A stretch of DNA of 64,000 nt from Mycobacterium colombiense (GTDB taxonomy: Bacteria > Actinomycetota > Actinomycetes > Mycobacteriales > Mycobacteriaceae): contig NZ_MBEI01000046.1 in NCBI RefSeq assembly GCF_001953985.1, positions 166,423 through 230,422 of the forward strand, given 5' to 3'. Positions 16,962 through 26,080 of this stretch are shown here, piece by piece. The position numbers were made by a program, and so were the translations under genes. Position 1 is the stretch's first letter; every line of letters starts with the position of its first letter. The notes under the pieces were generated by a model, which was not told the DNA's origin, made no database searches, and worked only from the letters and a program-made list of their open reading frames with translations.

Positions 16962-17399
16962 TCAAGATTTCGGATCCAGGACGACGATGGGGATCGGTCG
17001 CGACGTCTTCTTCTGGTATTCGTTGTACCGGTTTTGGTTGTTCTTGTTGACGATCTGCCACAGTCGCGGATAGTCAGGATCGTCGGACAGCACCGGTCGC
17101 GCGGTGACGGCGAAACGTCTTGGGCCGACGTTGATCTCGACGTCGGGATTGGCCTTCAGGTTGTGGTACCAGCCGGGGGATTCGGGCGCACCGCCCTTGG
17201 AGGCGACCACCAGATAGTTGTCCCCATCGCGCGCGTAGGTCAGCGACGTCGTGCGTTGTTTACCGGTCTTCGCGCCGACGGTATGCAGCAGCAGGCTTGG
17301 TATCCACAGCATGCGGTGACCGATCCAGCCGTTCGTCTTCTGATAGACCGTGTCGTGCACCCGCAGCACCTGCGGGAGCAGCTTCTCCACCAAACTCAT
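16962..17399 (-). CDS. Ddn-like F420-dependent nitroreductase/quinone reductase family protein
   Basis: 145 residues from the second in-frame ATG (17399); an earlier one at 17414 is less likely. Split-barrel fold of the deazaflavin-dependent nitroreductase family (DUF385; Rv3547/Ddn in M. tuberculosis). LLLHTVGAKTGKQRTTSLTY and the loop ASKGGAPESPGWYHNLKANP bind F420, and the segment VEINVGPRRF is typical. These proteins use F420H2 to reduce quinones and some nitro-imidazoles. The C-terminal ROYNEYQKKT-like segment (here NRYNEYQKKTSR) also matches. It is monocistronic. Confidence 0.92.
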   Translation of the reverse strand: MSLVEKLLPQVLRVHDTVYQKTNGWIGHRMLWIPSLLLHTVGAKTGKQRTTSLTYARDGDNYLVVASKGGAPESPGWYHNLKANPDVEINVGPRRFAVTARPVLSDDPDYPRLWQIVNKNNQNRYNEYQKKTSRPIPIVVLDPKS

Positions 17400-17456
17400 A
17401 GCTACCAGTCTCACCCAGTGGCGTCGGGCTCCGCCAGTGCCTTCCGCAGCCGCGGG

Positions 17457-17618
17457 CTAGTGGTGATGCGGCGGTCGCTCGTCGCGCAGCCGGCGCTCGT
17501 CCCACGCCTCGCGCACCTGCTGCTCGTCGCCGAAGCGCTCCACGTCCTCGGGCGTGACGTGCGCCCGCTTCGGTTTCGGCGCAGGCCGCGGTGGAGGAGG
17601 TGACGGTTCACTGGGCAT
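17457..17618 (-). CDS. Small hypothetical protein, 53 aa
   Basis: This is too short for ordinary ORF cut-offs. From the ATG at 17618 it reads MPSEPSPPPPRPAPKPKRAH, then VTPEDVERFGDEQQVREAWD, then ERRLRDERPPHHH. The Pro-rich start, amphipathic helix and His tail look like a real small protein. Third positions are GC-rich as in genuine genes nearby. The overlapping 66-residue frame is Arg/Ser-rich and not protein-like. There is no known function. Confidence 0.6.
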   Translation of the reverse strand: MPSEPSPPPPRPAPKPKRAHVTPEDVERFGDEQQVREAWDERRLRDERPPHHH

Positions 17619-17647
17619 GAGGCGATTATCTCTCAATTCGGACGGCT

Positions 17648-18577
17648 CTAGGTCTGCGCCCGGGCGATGTTCTCGACGATGATCTGACAGGCCGTGTCAT
17701 AGAAGGCGCTGATCAGGGTGGAGAAGGACAACTCGAAGGGATAGATCATGTGCACGGCCAACGGCTCGACCGCCCAGTCGGGCAGTATCGGCACGATGGT
17801 GCCCTCGCGCAGTTCCTCGGTGCAGATGATCTGCGTGGGCATGGCGCCGATGCCGAGTCCCTGCAGGATGTACTCCTTACACACCTGAAAGTTGTTGGCC
17901 CGTGCGCGTATCCGTGGTGACAACTCGTGTCGTCTGTCGAGTTTGGTGACCGCCAGCTTGAGCTTTTGGGGTCCGCAGAAGCCGAAGTCGATGAACGGCA
18001 GAGTGTTCACCTGCGCGGGATCGCTGATCGGGTCCCTCAGTCGCGCTACGAAATCGGTTGAGGCGCAGAGGAACAGATTCAGGTCGAAGACCTTCCGCGC
18101 GATCAGCGTCGAATCCTGAAGCGGTCCGGGGCCGAACACGACGTCGTAACCGTCCTTGACCGGGTCGACGATGTTGTCGACCAACCGAATGTCCAAGCGC
18201 GAGTTCGGGTAACGCTGCAAGAACGTGGCGCCGACGCGGGATGCGTAGTCGATGCCCAGGCTCACCGGTATCGCGACCCGCAGTTCACCCTGGGGTTCCT
18301 GCCGACTGCCCTCCACGAGGGCCCGGACACCGTTGGCCTCGGTCAAGATGTTCATCGCGTGGTCGTAGATCTGCTCGCCGATGTCGGTGACCGTCAGCTG
18401 ATGGGTGTTCTTCCGCAGCAGCTTGATGCCCAGGTCGGATTCCAGCTTGGTCAGCTTCCGGCTCACGGTCGACTTGGGCATGCCGAGCGCCGTCGCCGCC
18501 TTAGAGATGCTGCCGCAGTCCACCACCTTGCCGAATACCAGCAGGGCATCGAGGTCAAAGGGCAGATTCTGTTGCAT
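17648..18577 (-). CDS. LysR-family transcriptional regulator
   Basis: 309 residues. The winged HTH is at residues ~9-68 (SISKAATALGMPKSTVSRKL), followed by the periplasmic-binding-protein-like effector domain with VAIPVSLGIDYASRV. It is divergent from the Rieske operon at 18677, the classic arrangement for a LysR activator of catabolic genes. Its own start codon lies inside an inverted repeat (18569-18599), so autoregulation is likely. The effector may be a substrate or intermediate of the adjacent oxygenases, which is inference. Confidence 0.95.
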   Translation of the reverse strand: MQQNLPFDLDALLVFGKVVDCGSISKAATALGMPKSTVSRKLTKLESDLGIKLLRKNTHQLTVTDIGEQIYDHAMNILTEANGVRALVEGSRQEPQGELRVAIPVSLGIDYASRVGATFLQRYPNSRLDIRLVDNIVDPVKDGYDVVFGPGPLQDSTLIARKVFDLNLFLCASTDFVARLRDPISDPAQVNTLPFIDFGFCGPQKLKLAVTKLDRRHELSPRIRARANNFQVCKEYILQGLGIGAMPTQIICTEELREGTIVPILPDWAVEPLAVHMIYPFELSFSTLISAFYDTACQIIVENIARAQT

Positions 18578-18607
18578 CGGTGTTCCAAGTATGCAACAGG
18601 GTGTTGC
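18569..18607. promoter_or_regulatory. Triple repeat, probable LysR operator
   Basis: CTGTTGCAT (18569-18577) and ATGCAACAG (18591-18599) are a perfect 9-bp inverted pair with a 13-base spacer. A third half-site TGTTGC (18602-18607) makes a second dyad GCAACA-GGG-TGTTGC (18593-18607). The array overlaps the LysR start codon and lies ~70 bases before the Rieske start. It fits a LysR recognition site plus activation site. Confidence 0.7.
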
Positions 18608-18676
18608 GTTCGTACACCTTATTGGGGATCCCCGCAGCTGCTAGCGTCGGCCGCACCACGTAGGAGGTACGCGGGG

Positions 18677-19963
18677 ATGAATCAGCCCATCGCCGTCGCC
18701 AAGCCCCCAAACGGGCACTGGACCGACGCATATCCCGAACTCGGCCGCGGCCCGGTGTCGCTCGAAGACTGTGTATCCGAAGAGTTCTACGAGAAGGAAC
18801 GCGAGCACGTCTTCAAAAAGACCTGGCTCTATGTCGGGCGAGTCGAACGAGTCCCGCGTTCGGGCAGCTATTTCACCCGCGAGTTCAGGTTTCTGAACAC
18901 CTCGATCATCATCGTGCGCGGCAAAGACCAAGTGATCCGCGCCTTCCACAACATCTGCCCGCACCGCGGCAACAAGATGCTGTGGGAGGACGACCCTTTC
19001 CAGGAAGTGTCCGGCCGTGCCCCGCTGCTGTACTGCCGCTTCCACGGGTGGCGCTACAAGCTGGATGGGTCGCTGCACTCGGCCACCCGCAAGGACCTGC
19101 TGCTGGACTTCGACGCGGACAGCTGCCAGGTGCCGGCGGTGCAGTGTGAGGTGTGGGAAGGCTTCATCTTCATCAACCTCAACCCGCACAACACCGAGCC
19201 GCTGCGGTCCTTCCTCGGCGAATTGGCCCACGGCATCGAGGGCTATCCGTTCGACGGACCGCATCAGGTCTACAAGTTCTCGGCCGAGTTGCAGTGCAAC
19301 TGGAAGATTTTCGTCGACAGCTTCGCCGAGAGTTACCACGGCCCGTACCTGCACGCATCGTCGTTCGGCGCCCTCACCGCGGAGGCCAGGGACGCGTTCG
19401 ACCGGCCGAACCCGTTCACCGACGCGCTGGCCTACCAGCTCAGCGGCCCGCATCGGATGTTCTCGTTCTCCGGTGAGCCCTCGCAAAAGACCCCGTACTC
19501 CAAGCCAATTGAATGCGTGATGGAAGCCAGTGCCGCGGGCCCCTGGAATAAGAAGGTCGACCGAGGGCCGATGCCCCCGGGGATCAATCCCACGCGGTCG
19601 GAGAAGTACGGGTTCGACTCGTTCCAGTTCTTCCCCAACTTCGTCATCATCTTCGGCGCATCCGGCTTCAGCACCCACGCCCATTGGCCCACCGGCCCGC
19701 ACTCGCACGTGTTCGAAGTCGAGATGTTCTATCAGCCGCCGAAGACACACCGCGAGCGACTCGGTCAGGAGCTCACCGTGACCTTCCTCAACGACATCAT
19801 CCTCGAGGACGCGAGCCCGTCCGAGGGTCTGCAGGCGATGCTCAACAGCGGTGTCCTGACGCATTTCACGATGAATGACGAGGAAATCCTGCTGCGCCAC
19901 CTCCACAAAGTGGTCGGTGATTATGTGGCGGCCGGCGAAGCGGCGAAGGCGGGTCAACGATGA
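18677..19963 (+). CDS. Rieske non-heme iron oxygenase, alpha subunit (copy A)
   Basis: 428 residues from the ATG at 18677 with AGGAGG at 18662-18667. The Rieske cluster ligands are C94/H96 (CPHRGN) and C120/H123 (CRFHGW). The mononuclear iron site shows D214 (bridging), H221 and H226 in DSFAESYHGPYLH. The SRPBCC catalytic domain is complete, and the length fits an alpha subunit. It would hydroxylate an aromatic or other cyclic substrate using electrons from a reductase not encoded here. Its stop overlaps the start of the next gene (ATGA). It is clearly paralogous to the copy at 61242. The substrate is unknown. Confidence 0.95.
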   Translation: MNQPIAVAKPPNGHWTDAYPELGRGPVSLEDCVSEEFYEKEREHVFKKTWLYVGRVERVPRSGSYFTREFRFLNTSIIIVRGKDQVIRAFHNICPHRGNKMLWEDDPFQEVSGRAPLLYCRFHGWRYKLDGSLHSATRKDLLLDFDADSCQVPAVQCEVWEGFIFINLNPHNTEPLRSFLGELAHGIEGYPFDGPHQVYKFSAELQCNWKIFVDSFAESYHGPYLHASSFGALTAEARDAFDRPNPFTDALAYQLSGPHRMFSFSGEPSQKTPYSKPIECVMEASAAGPWNKKVDRGPMPPGINPTRSEKYGFDSFQFFPNFVIIFGASGFSTHAHWPTGPHSHVFEVEMFYQPPKTHRERLGQELTVTFLNDIILEDASPSEGLQAMLNSGVLTHFTMNDEEILLRHLHKVVGDYVAAGEAAKAGQR

Positions 19964-20283
19964 GTACGGTTCTGCCGAAAGAGTTCTCGCAACTCGAGCA
20001 CCTGGTGCCCGAATGGGCGATCGAGGACGGCCACCAGCGTTACGTCAAACGCGTCAACAGTTCCATGGAGGAAATCCGAGCCTTCTACGACGAGGTGTTT
20101 CCGCACGCCGAGGAAGCCGTCGCCTACATCGACAAGTTCGACTACTCCGAGCCGCTGCCCGACGACGTCGCCAACCTGCGCAACCTGCTCTACTCGCTGA
20201 TCACCGTCTCGTTGGCGGTCGAGCTGTGGAAGCAGCCGCGGGTAAAGCATTCGGCCAACACCATTCTCACGAGAGTCAGCTGA
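19960..20283 (+). CDS. Small Rieske-partner protein of unknown function (copy A)
   Basis: 107 residues, helical, no signal peptide. It matches the 111-residue protein at 62507 across its whole length. Shared blocks are LPxEFxxLE, RYxKRxxSSMxEx, AFYD, EEAxxxxDKF, LPDDVxNLxxLLYSxIxVS and VExWKQPRV. Both copies follow a Rieske gene with an overlap of start and stop. It is not a dioxygenase beta subunit (those are ~170 residues with a cystatin-like fold). I do not recognise a family. A subunit, chaperone or electron-transfer adaptor are open possibilities. Confidence 0.85.
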   Translation: MSTVLPKEFSQLEHLVPEWAIEDGHQRYVKRVNSSMEEIRAFYDEVFPHAEEAVAYIDKFDYSEPLPDDVANLRNLLYSLITVSLAVELWKQPRVKHSANTILTRVS

Positions 20284-20287
20284 AACC

Positions 20288-21118
20288 ATGGGACTGACGT
20301 CTGCGCAGCTGGAAATCGTCGACCTCACGCCGAGAATCGGCAGCGAGATCCGGACCGATCTCGACACGCTGCTGAGCGGGCGGGAGGCGTCGACGATCCG
20401 TGATGTTCTCGAGCGGCGCGGCGTGGTGTTCTTCCGCGGGCTGGACATCGGTGACGAGGAGCAGGTCGCCATCGCCAAGACCCTCGGCACGCTCGTCGCC
20501 AACGAGGGTCAGGGCGGCATCAACAAGATCTCCCTCGACGAGAAGGTCAATCAGCGCGCCAAATACCTGCAGGGCTCCATGTTCTGGCACTTCGACGGTT
20601 CGCTGCAGCCGCTGCCCAATCTGGCCACGCTGCTGCGCGCGGTGCAGCTCTCCGAGACCGGGGGGCAGACCGAATTCTGCAACACCTACGCGGCCTACGA
20701 CGATCTTCCGGATGCCGACAAGGACGCGATTGCCGAACTGCGCGTGGTGCACAGCGCGGAGCGCTCGCAGTATTACGTCACCCCCGAGATGAGTTACGAC
20801 GAGGTGGCCTTCTGGCAGAAGTCGCCAACGAAGGCCTGCCCGATCGTGTGGACGCATCGGTCCGGCCGTAAATCCTTATTGTTGGGCGCGACCTCGGATT
20901 ACGTGATCGGCCTGCCGGTAGAGGAAAGCCGCGCTCTGCTTGCGCGGCTTCGTGATTGGGCCACCCAGCCGCAGTACGTCTATCAGCATCAGTGGCAGCC
21001 GGGCGACCTGCTCATCTGGGACAACACCGGGACCATGCACCGGGTGTTGCCGTATTCGGTCGACAGCGGCCGCCTCATGCACCGAACGATCCTCGCGGGT
21101 GAAGAGCCCCTGCAGTGA
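20288..21118 (+). CDS. TauD/TfdA-family 2-oxoglutarate-dependent dioxygenase
   Basis: 276 residues. The iron facial triad is H101, D103 (FWHFDGS) and H251 (TMHRVLPY). R266 (GRLMHRTIL) is in the place of the 2-oxoglutarate-binding Arg. The family hydroxylates sulfonates, herbicides, carnitine precursors and others. It follows the small partner gene by 4 bases and overlaps the next gene (GTGA). The presence of two different oxygenases in one operon points to stepwise oxidation of a substrate. No sulfur-specific gene is adjacent, so taurine is unlikely. Confidence 0.93.
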   Translation: MGLTSAQLEIVDLTPRIGSEIRTDLDTLLSGREASTIRDVLERRGVVFFRGLDIGDEEQVAIAKTLGTLVANEGQGGINKISLDEKVNQRAKYLQGSMFWHFDGSLQPLPNLATLLRAVQLSETGGQTEFCNTYAAYDDLPDADKDAIAELRVVHSAERSQYYVTPEMSYDEVAFWQKSPTKACPIVWTHRSGRKSLLLGATSDYVIGLPVEESRALLARLRDWATQPQYVYQHQWQPGDLLIWDNTGTMHRVLPYSVDSGRLMHRTILAGEEPLQ

Positions 21119-21993
21119 AGCTCGGCATCGCCACCCCCGTCGTCACCAATGTCGCTGGCGCGCCCCTAAAATGGGAGAAGGACGCCGGCATCGAGGACAT
21201 CGGCCGGGTCGCGGAGGTCGCGGACCGGCTCGGCTATCACCACATGACCTGCAGCGAGCACATCGGCATGCCCTCGACCGAATCCGGTCGGCGCGGAGCT
21301 CGCTACTGGGATCCGTTGGCGACGTTCGGTTACGTCTCGGGGCGCACCAAGCGAATTCGCTTCGCCACGATGACGTTGGTGCTGGGATACCACCATCCGC
21401 TGGCGATCGTAAAGCGTTACGGCACACTCGACCACGTCAGCAATGGGCGGGTGATCCTCGGTGTCGGCGTCGGTTCGCTCAAGGAGGAGTTCGACCTTCT
21501 CGGTGCGCCTTTCGATGACCGCGGTGCCCGCGGCGATGACGCCCTGAAGGCACTGCGGGCCGCGCTGCCCAGCAACGAGCCGGCGTATCACGGTGAGTTC
21601 TACTCGTTCGGCGGGCTGACCGTGGACCCCTGCGCGGTGCAGCCGCACGTGCCGATCTGGGTCGGCGGGCGCACACGACGTTCCCTGCGGCGTGCGGTCA
21701 CCCTCGCCGACGGCTGGTGCCCGTACTACGTGTCTATCCACACGGCCGCGGACTGGTTGCAGCAGTTCGAATTACCGCCGGATTTCGAGGTGGTGATGCC
21801 CGCGGAGCAACCCCTGGATCCGGCCGGTAAACCCGAAGCGACACAGGATACGTTGCGGGAGTTGGCCGACGGCGGAACCACCACCCTTTCGGCTCGCTTC
21901 GTCCACCATTCGTTGGAGCACTATCTCGAGCAACTGCACGCCTTGATCGAACTGCACCGCGAAGCCTTCGGTGCGGACGCGCAGACGCAGTAG
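21115..21993 (+). CDS. LLM-class F420-dependent oxidoreductase
   Basis: 292 residues from the GTG at 21115 that overlaps the preceding stop. Luciferase-like TIM barrel with ADRLGYHHMTCSEHIG near the N-terminus and GRVILGVGVGSLKEEFD, the typical LLM cofactor loop. PHVPIWVGGRTRRSLRRA is the C-terminal signature. Mycobacterial members use F420, though FMN cannot be excluded from sequence. It is the fourth gene of the operon, followed by a P450 after 11 bases. It may reduce or oxidise an intermediate of the pathway. Confidence 0.93.
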   Translation: MKLGIATPVVTNVAGAPLKWEKDAGIEDIGRVAEVADRLGYHHMTCSEHIGMPSTESGRRGARYWDPLATFGYVSGRTKRIRFATMTLVLGYHHPLAIVKRYGTLDHVSNGRVILGVGVGSLKEEFDLLGAPFDDRGARGDDALKALRAALPSNEPAYHGEFYSFGGLTVDPCAVQPHVPIWVGGRTRRSLRRAVTLADGWCPYYVSIHTAADWLQQFELPPDFEVVMPAEQPLDPAGKPEATQDTLRELADGGTTTLSARFVHHSLEHYLEQLHALIELHREAFGADAQTQ

Positions 21994-22004
21994 ACAGGAA
22001 TCCC

Positions 22005-23207
22005 ATGACCGCCAGGACCGCCGACGACCTCTACTACGACCCATGGGACGTCGACCTCAACGCCGACCCCTATCCCATGTTCCGCCGCATCCGCGAAAAC
22101 GCGCCGCTGTACTACAACGCCGAACACGACTTCTACGCGCTGAGCCGGTTCGACGACGTCAACCGGGCACTGGTCGACCATCAGACCTTCAGTTCCGCGC
22201 GCGGCGTCGTGCTGGAGATCATCAAGGCGGGCATCGATATTCCGCCCGGACTGCTCATCTTCGAAGATCCACCGGTGCACGACATCCACCGCAGCTTGCT
22301 CTCCCGGGCGTTCACGCCCCGCAAGATCAACTCCCTCGAGCCGATGATCCGCGAGTTCACCCAGCGTTGCCTGGACCCGCTGGTCGGCGGCGACCGCGTG
22401 GACTTCGTCAAGGATCTCGGTGCCATCATGCCGCTGCGCGTGGTGGGCATGCTGTTCGGCATCCCCGAGGACTACCAGCGCCGAGTCCAGGAGGACGGCG
22501 AGAAGTTCGTCCGGACCAAGCGTGGCGGACGCATGACCGACAACACCGATGCCAAGCTCGCCGACGGAGAGGTCTTCGCCGACTTCATCGACTGGCGCAC
22601 AACCCATCCCGCCGACGACCTCACCACCGAGCTGCTCAACGCCGAGTTCGAGGACGAACAGGGCGTCACCAGAAAGTTGCGCCGCGACGAACTGCTGATG
22701 TTCATGAAGGTCGTCGCGGTCGCCGGCTCGGAGACGACAACCCGGTTGATCGGCTGGTCGGGCAAGCTGCTGTCCGAGCATCCCGATCAGCGCCGCCGGC
22801 TCGTCGATGACCGGTCACTGTTGCCGGGCGCCATCGAGGAGCTCCTGCGCTTCGAGCCGCCCGCGCTGCAAGCGGCGCGGTACGTCACCCGCGACATCGA
22901 GTTCCACGGCCAGACCGTGCCGGAGGGGAGCGCGATCCTGACGCTGATCGGCGCGGCCAACCGCGACGAACGGCGGTTCGGCGAGAACGCCGAATCGTTT
23001 GACGTGACCCGGGTGCCGCGTCAGCATCTGACGTTCGGGGTGGGTGCCCACTACTGCCTCGGCAACGCGCTGGCACGGATCGAGGGGCGAATCGCGCTGG
23101 ACGAGATCATGAATCGCTTCCCGGACTGGGAGGTCGACCTCGACGCCGCGGTGTTTTCCTCGTCATCGGCGGTGCGCGGCTGGGACAGCATGCCGGCCCA
23201 CATCTAG
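22005..23207 (+). CDS. Cytochrome P450 (operon with Rieske cluster)
   Basis: 400 residues, usual soluble bacterial length. The I-helix oxygen-binding motif AGSETT is at 240-245, the ExxR pair at E279/R282, and the heme loop FGVGAHYCLG with ligand C351. It is the last gene of the LysR-controlled operon. No ferredoxin is encoded alongside; the [3Fe-4S]-type ferredoxin at 55157 is a possible partner. The CYP family is not assigned. Confidence 0.95.
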   Translation: MTARTADDLYYDPWDVDLNADPYPMFRRIRENAPLYYNAEHDFYALSRFDDVNRALVDHQTFSSARGVVLEIIKAGIDIPPGLLIFEDPPVHDIHRSLLSRAFTPRKINSLEPMIREFTQRCLDPLVGGDRVDFVKDLGAIMPLRVVGMLFGIPEDYQRRVQEDGEKFVRTKRGGRMTDNTDAKLADGEVFADFIDWRTTHPADDLTTELLNAEFEDEQGVTRKLRRDELLMFMKVVAVAGSETTTRLIGWSGKLLSEHPDQRRRLVDDRSLLPGAIEELLRFEPPALQAARYVTRDIEFHGQTVPEGSAILTLIGAANRDERRFGENAESFDVTRVPRQHLTFGVGAHYCLGNALARIEGRIALDEIMNRFPDWEVDLDAAVFSSSSAVRGWDSMPAHI

Positions 23208-23251
23208 ACCGCATGTTCCATCCGAGCAATTGACGGGCGCATGGCCCGAGT

Positions 23252-24397
23252 TCATAGTTTCTTGAGCCCGCGCAGAATCTTGAAAAATGGCGCGCCGGAT
23301 GCAAGGCCTTTCCGGAAGGTCGGCTGCAAGTAGCTGAGGTTATTGACAACCAAATAGCGCACTCCGTGGTCACGCCACTGCGCAGCCTGATCGACGACCT
23401 CATCGGGCGTCCCGGCCAGCAGCGCGTCTTTGAGCAGTGATACCGGAACGTTCTTGGTGTAGGACAACACGGTCTGCTCGTCCAACGTTTGCGGGACTAG
23501 ATCGTGTGCGCCGCTGAATTCGCGTCCGAGCGGATGCTGTACGCCATGGTTGGCCCACATCTGGCCCGGAATGATGAGCGCGAAAGCCTTTGCGGCATCC
23601 GAGTTGAGGGCCCGCTCGATGTCGTCGGGGTTTCGTCCGGTGACGACAAAGGCTGAGATCGCCGGCGTGATCGAGCCAGGGGCGCGGCCGGCGTCGGACG
23701 CCGCCGTTCGCACTGCTTCCAGACCCGATGCGTAGTCTTTGGGTCCCGAGACGAGCCCGGGGAACCAGGCGTCGGCGTAGCGGCCAGTGGCCCGCAGCAT
23801 CCGCGGCCCCTTGGCGGCGATCCAAATCTCGGGCCATTTGCCGCGATAGGGGGGTAGGTCGAACACCGCGTTACGCAAGGGAAAGTACGGCGAATCACGC
23901 GAGGTGGGTTCGCCGCGTGAGTTCCACAGCGCCCGGATCGTGGCGACCGCCTCTTCAAAACGCGCCACGGGTTTGGTCCAGTCCACCCCATAGGGCTCGT
24001 TGCCCTCCCGCTCTCCCACACCGATGCCCAGAATCGCGCGGCCACGGCTGATCAAGTGCAATGTGGCGGCAGCCTGTGCGGTGACCGCCGGATGACGTCG
24101 ATTGCTATCCGTCACGCCGACGCCAAGCCGTAGACGTCCAAAGCCGTTGCGGGAAGCGAGATGTCCGAGCATCGTCCACGGTTCGAGTTGGGCGTCGACC
24201 TTCGGGATCAGTTTGGCGACACCGAGGTAGCCCGGCGTGGCGATCGAGCGTGGGAACAGCGAATTCAGGTGATCGGCCGCCCAGTAGGAGTCGACACCGC
24301 TGGCCGCGGCCATTCGCAAGTTGGTGCGCGCGAGCATGGTCGGGGAATATCGAGAATTGAGGAGCTGACTGCTGATGCCGACTCGGATGTGATTCAT
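23252..24397 (-). CDS. LLM oxidoreductase, phthiodiolone-ketoreductase-like
   Basis: 381 residues, the same length as I recall for M. tuberculosis Rv2951c. Segments [40 protein letters not shown] and the C-terminal LRGLKKL are near-identical to my memory of that protein. Rv2951c is the F420-dependent phthiodiolone ketoreductase of DIM/PGL biosynthesis. No other DIM/PGL gene adjoins it. It converges on the P450 at 22005, with 44 bases between. It is probably an F420-dependent ketoreductase of a lipid or polyketide, but specificity is inferred. Confidence 0.88.
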   Translation of the reverse strand: MNHIRVGISSQLLNSRYSPTMLARTNLRMAAASGVDSYWAADHLNSLFPRSIATPGYLGVAKLIPKVDAQLEPWTMLGHLASRNGFGRLRLGVGVTDSNRRHPAVTAQAAATLHLISRGRAILGIGVGEREGNEPYGVDWTKPVARFEEAVATIRALWNSRGEPTSRDSPYFPLRNAVFDLPPYRGKWPEIWIAAKGPRMLRATGRYADAWFPGLVSGPKDYASGLEAVRTAASDAGRAPGSITPAISAFVVTGRNPDDIERALNSDAAKAFALIIPGQMWANHGVQHPLGREFSGAHDLVPQTLDEQTVLSYTKNVPVSLLKDALLAGTPDEVVDQAAQWRDHGVRYLVVNNLSYLQPTFRKGLASGAPFFKILRGLKKL

Positions 24398-24600
24398 GAA
24401 CGTCGCCTTTCGCAGCAGTTCAATTCAAGCAGTGCGATGCTGACCGATGGTCGGCCAGGCTAACAACTGTTAACCGGCGGGGAAACTGCGTGGGCCACGT
24501 CGACTAACTCGAAAGCGCCGCCCGACCTGCGCGATTAGCATGGTGCCGCTACCCTTGCATCATTCCGCAACCCAACTAACCTTCCTGGGATCGGGGGCCG

Positions 24601-26064
24601 ATGACGGCGACGCTATCCGGTGCCGAAGAAGCAGAAGGATGGGTGCCGAAAAGCGGCGAATGCCCGTTTGGGCGCGATGCCTCGTATTCTGGGCCGGCCG
24701 CGCGAGACCTGTCGACACCGATCGGCGATGTCGCGACTCGGCGCGTCCCGACGCTCGCGGCGACGATGAAGCGCGACGCCCAGCTCGCGCGGGCGTGCGC
24801 GCCGATGCTGACAAAAGTACTCGCCATCACCGCGGCCAAGAAGGTCCGCTCCAGACTGGCTGGCAGACACACCCCAGAGCATGTGCAGATCACCGAATTC
24901 GACCCAATGAACCCTGCGATCGCCCGCGATCCATACCCGCACTATCGAGAGCTTTTGGCGGGCGAGCGGGTGCACTACAACCCCAAGCGCGATGTTTACA
25001 TCTTGAGCAGATATTCCGACGTCCGCGAGGCTGCGCGTAATCACGAGATGTTGTCCAGCGCCGAGGGAGTCACCTTTTCCAGGGGTGCACCGCCTTTCCT
25101 TCCCACGTCTGATCCGCCCGCCCACACGCGGATGCGTAAGCAACTGGCGCCGGGCATGGCGCGCGGCGCATTGGAATCCTGGCGTCCGATGGTCGACCAA
25201 CTTGCCCGAGAGTTGGTCTGCGACTTGAAGACAAAGACAACAGCGGACGTCGTCTCGCTTGTGGCCGCACCGATGCCGATACGCACCATCACCAATGTTC
25301 TCGGCATTGCTGGACCGGACGAGGCCGAGTTCATCCGCTTGTCGAACCAGGCGGCTCGCATCACCGACGTCAACTTGTCGGTTTCGGGCCTGGGGTCGCT
25401 GGTGCACGGTTTCACCGGATTTCGGCGATTGCGTGCGCTTTTCACCCACATGCGCGATAACGGGCTGCTGGGGGAGTGCACCGTTCTCGGGCAGCTTGCC
25501 GGACATGCCGACCGTGGCAGGCTCAGCGATGACGAATTGTTCTTATTCGCCGTATTGCTGGTGGTTGCGGGCCATGAGACCACTGCGAATATGATCAGCA
25601 CCTTGTTCCTCACGCTGGCCGAATATCCAGAGCAACTCAGGCTCCTTGCGCAGCAACCAGAACTGATCCCGTCCGCGATTGAGGAGCAACTTCGATTCCT
25701 GCCGCCGGTCCAAAACATGTGCCGTACAACGCGCGTCGACTATCCTGTCGGCCGCGCCGTCATACCGGCGGGCTCCCGTGTGCTGCTGTTGTGGGGTGCG
25801 GCGAATCGTGACCCGCGTCAATACGACGACCCGGATGTCTTTCGTGCCGAACGTAACCCGGCCGGTCATCTCGCGTTCGGCTCCGGCATCCACTCGTGTC
25901 CCGGGACCCACTTGGCGCGGATGGAAGGCCAGGCGGTCCTGCGCGAGGTCGTCGCCAACCTCGACCGGATAGAGGTGGTCGAGCCGCCGACATGGACGAC
26001 AAACGCCAACCTTCGCGGCCTGGTCCGGTTACGCGTGGCCGTTACGCCCCGTGCAACCGCATAG
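24601..26064 (+). CDS. Cytochrome P450 with N-terminal extension
   Basis: 487 residues, about 80 longer than typical soluble P450s. The extra N-terminal part (residues 1-90) has no clear motif. The I-helix AGHETT is at 323-328, ExxR at E362/R365 and the heme loop [10 protein letters not shown] with C433. The start ATG has only a weak RBS, and a later in-frame start could give a standard length; the region 56-93 has several Met. The gap 24398-24600 is its promoter region shared with the divergent LLM gene. It is followed after 16 bases by a sulfotransferase. Confidence 0.93.
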   Translation: MTATLSGAEEAEGWVPKSGECPFGRDASYSGPAARDLSTPIGDVATRRVPTLAATMKRDAQLARACAPMLTKVLAITAAKKVRSRLAGRHTPEHVQITEFDPMNPAIARDPYPHYRELLAGERVHYNPKRDVYILSRYSDVREAARNHEMLSSAEGVTFSRGAPPFLPTSDPPAHTRMRKQLAPGMARGALESWRPMVDQLARELVCDLKTKTTADVVSLVAAPMPIRTITNVLGIAGPDEAEFIRLSNQAARITDVNLSVSGLGSLVHGFTGFRRLRALFTHMRDNGLLGECTVLGQLAGHADRGRLSDDELFLFAVLLVVAGHETTANMISTLFLTLAEYPEQLRLLAQQPELIPSAIEEQLRFLPPVQNMCRTTRVDYPVGRAVIPAGSRVLLLWGAANRDPRQYDDPDVFRAERNPAGHLAFGSGIHSCPGTHLARMEGQAVLREVVANLDRIEVVEPPTWTTNANLRGLVRLRVAVTPRATA

Positions 26065-26080
26065 AAATCGTCCACGTGTG

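Noticed and set aside
17411..17611. 66-aa minus-strand ORF
   Set aside because: Arg/Ser/Thr-rich; the overlapping 53-residue frame (17457-17618) is the coherent one.
18641..19957. 438-aa ORF antisense to Rieske A
   Set aside because: Complementary shadow; the plus strand has all Rieske and iron ligands.
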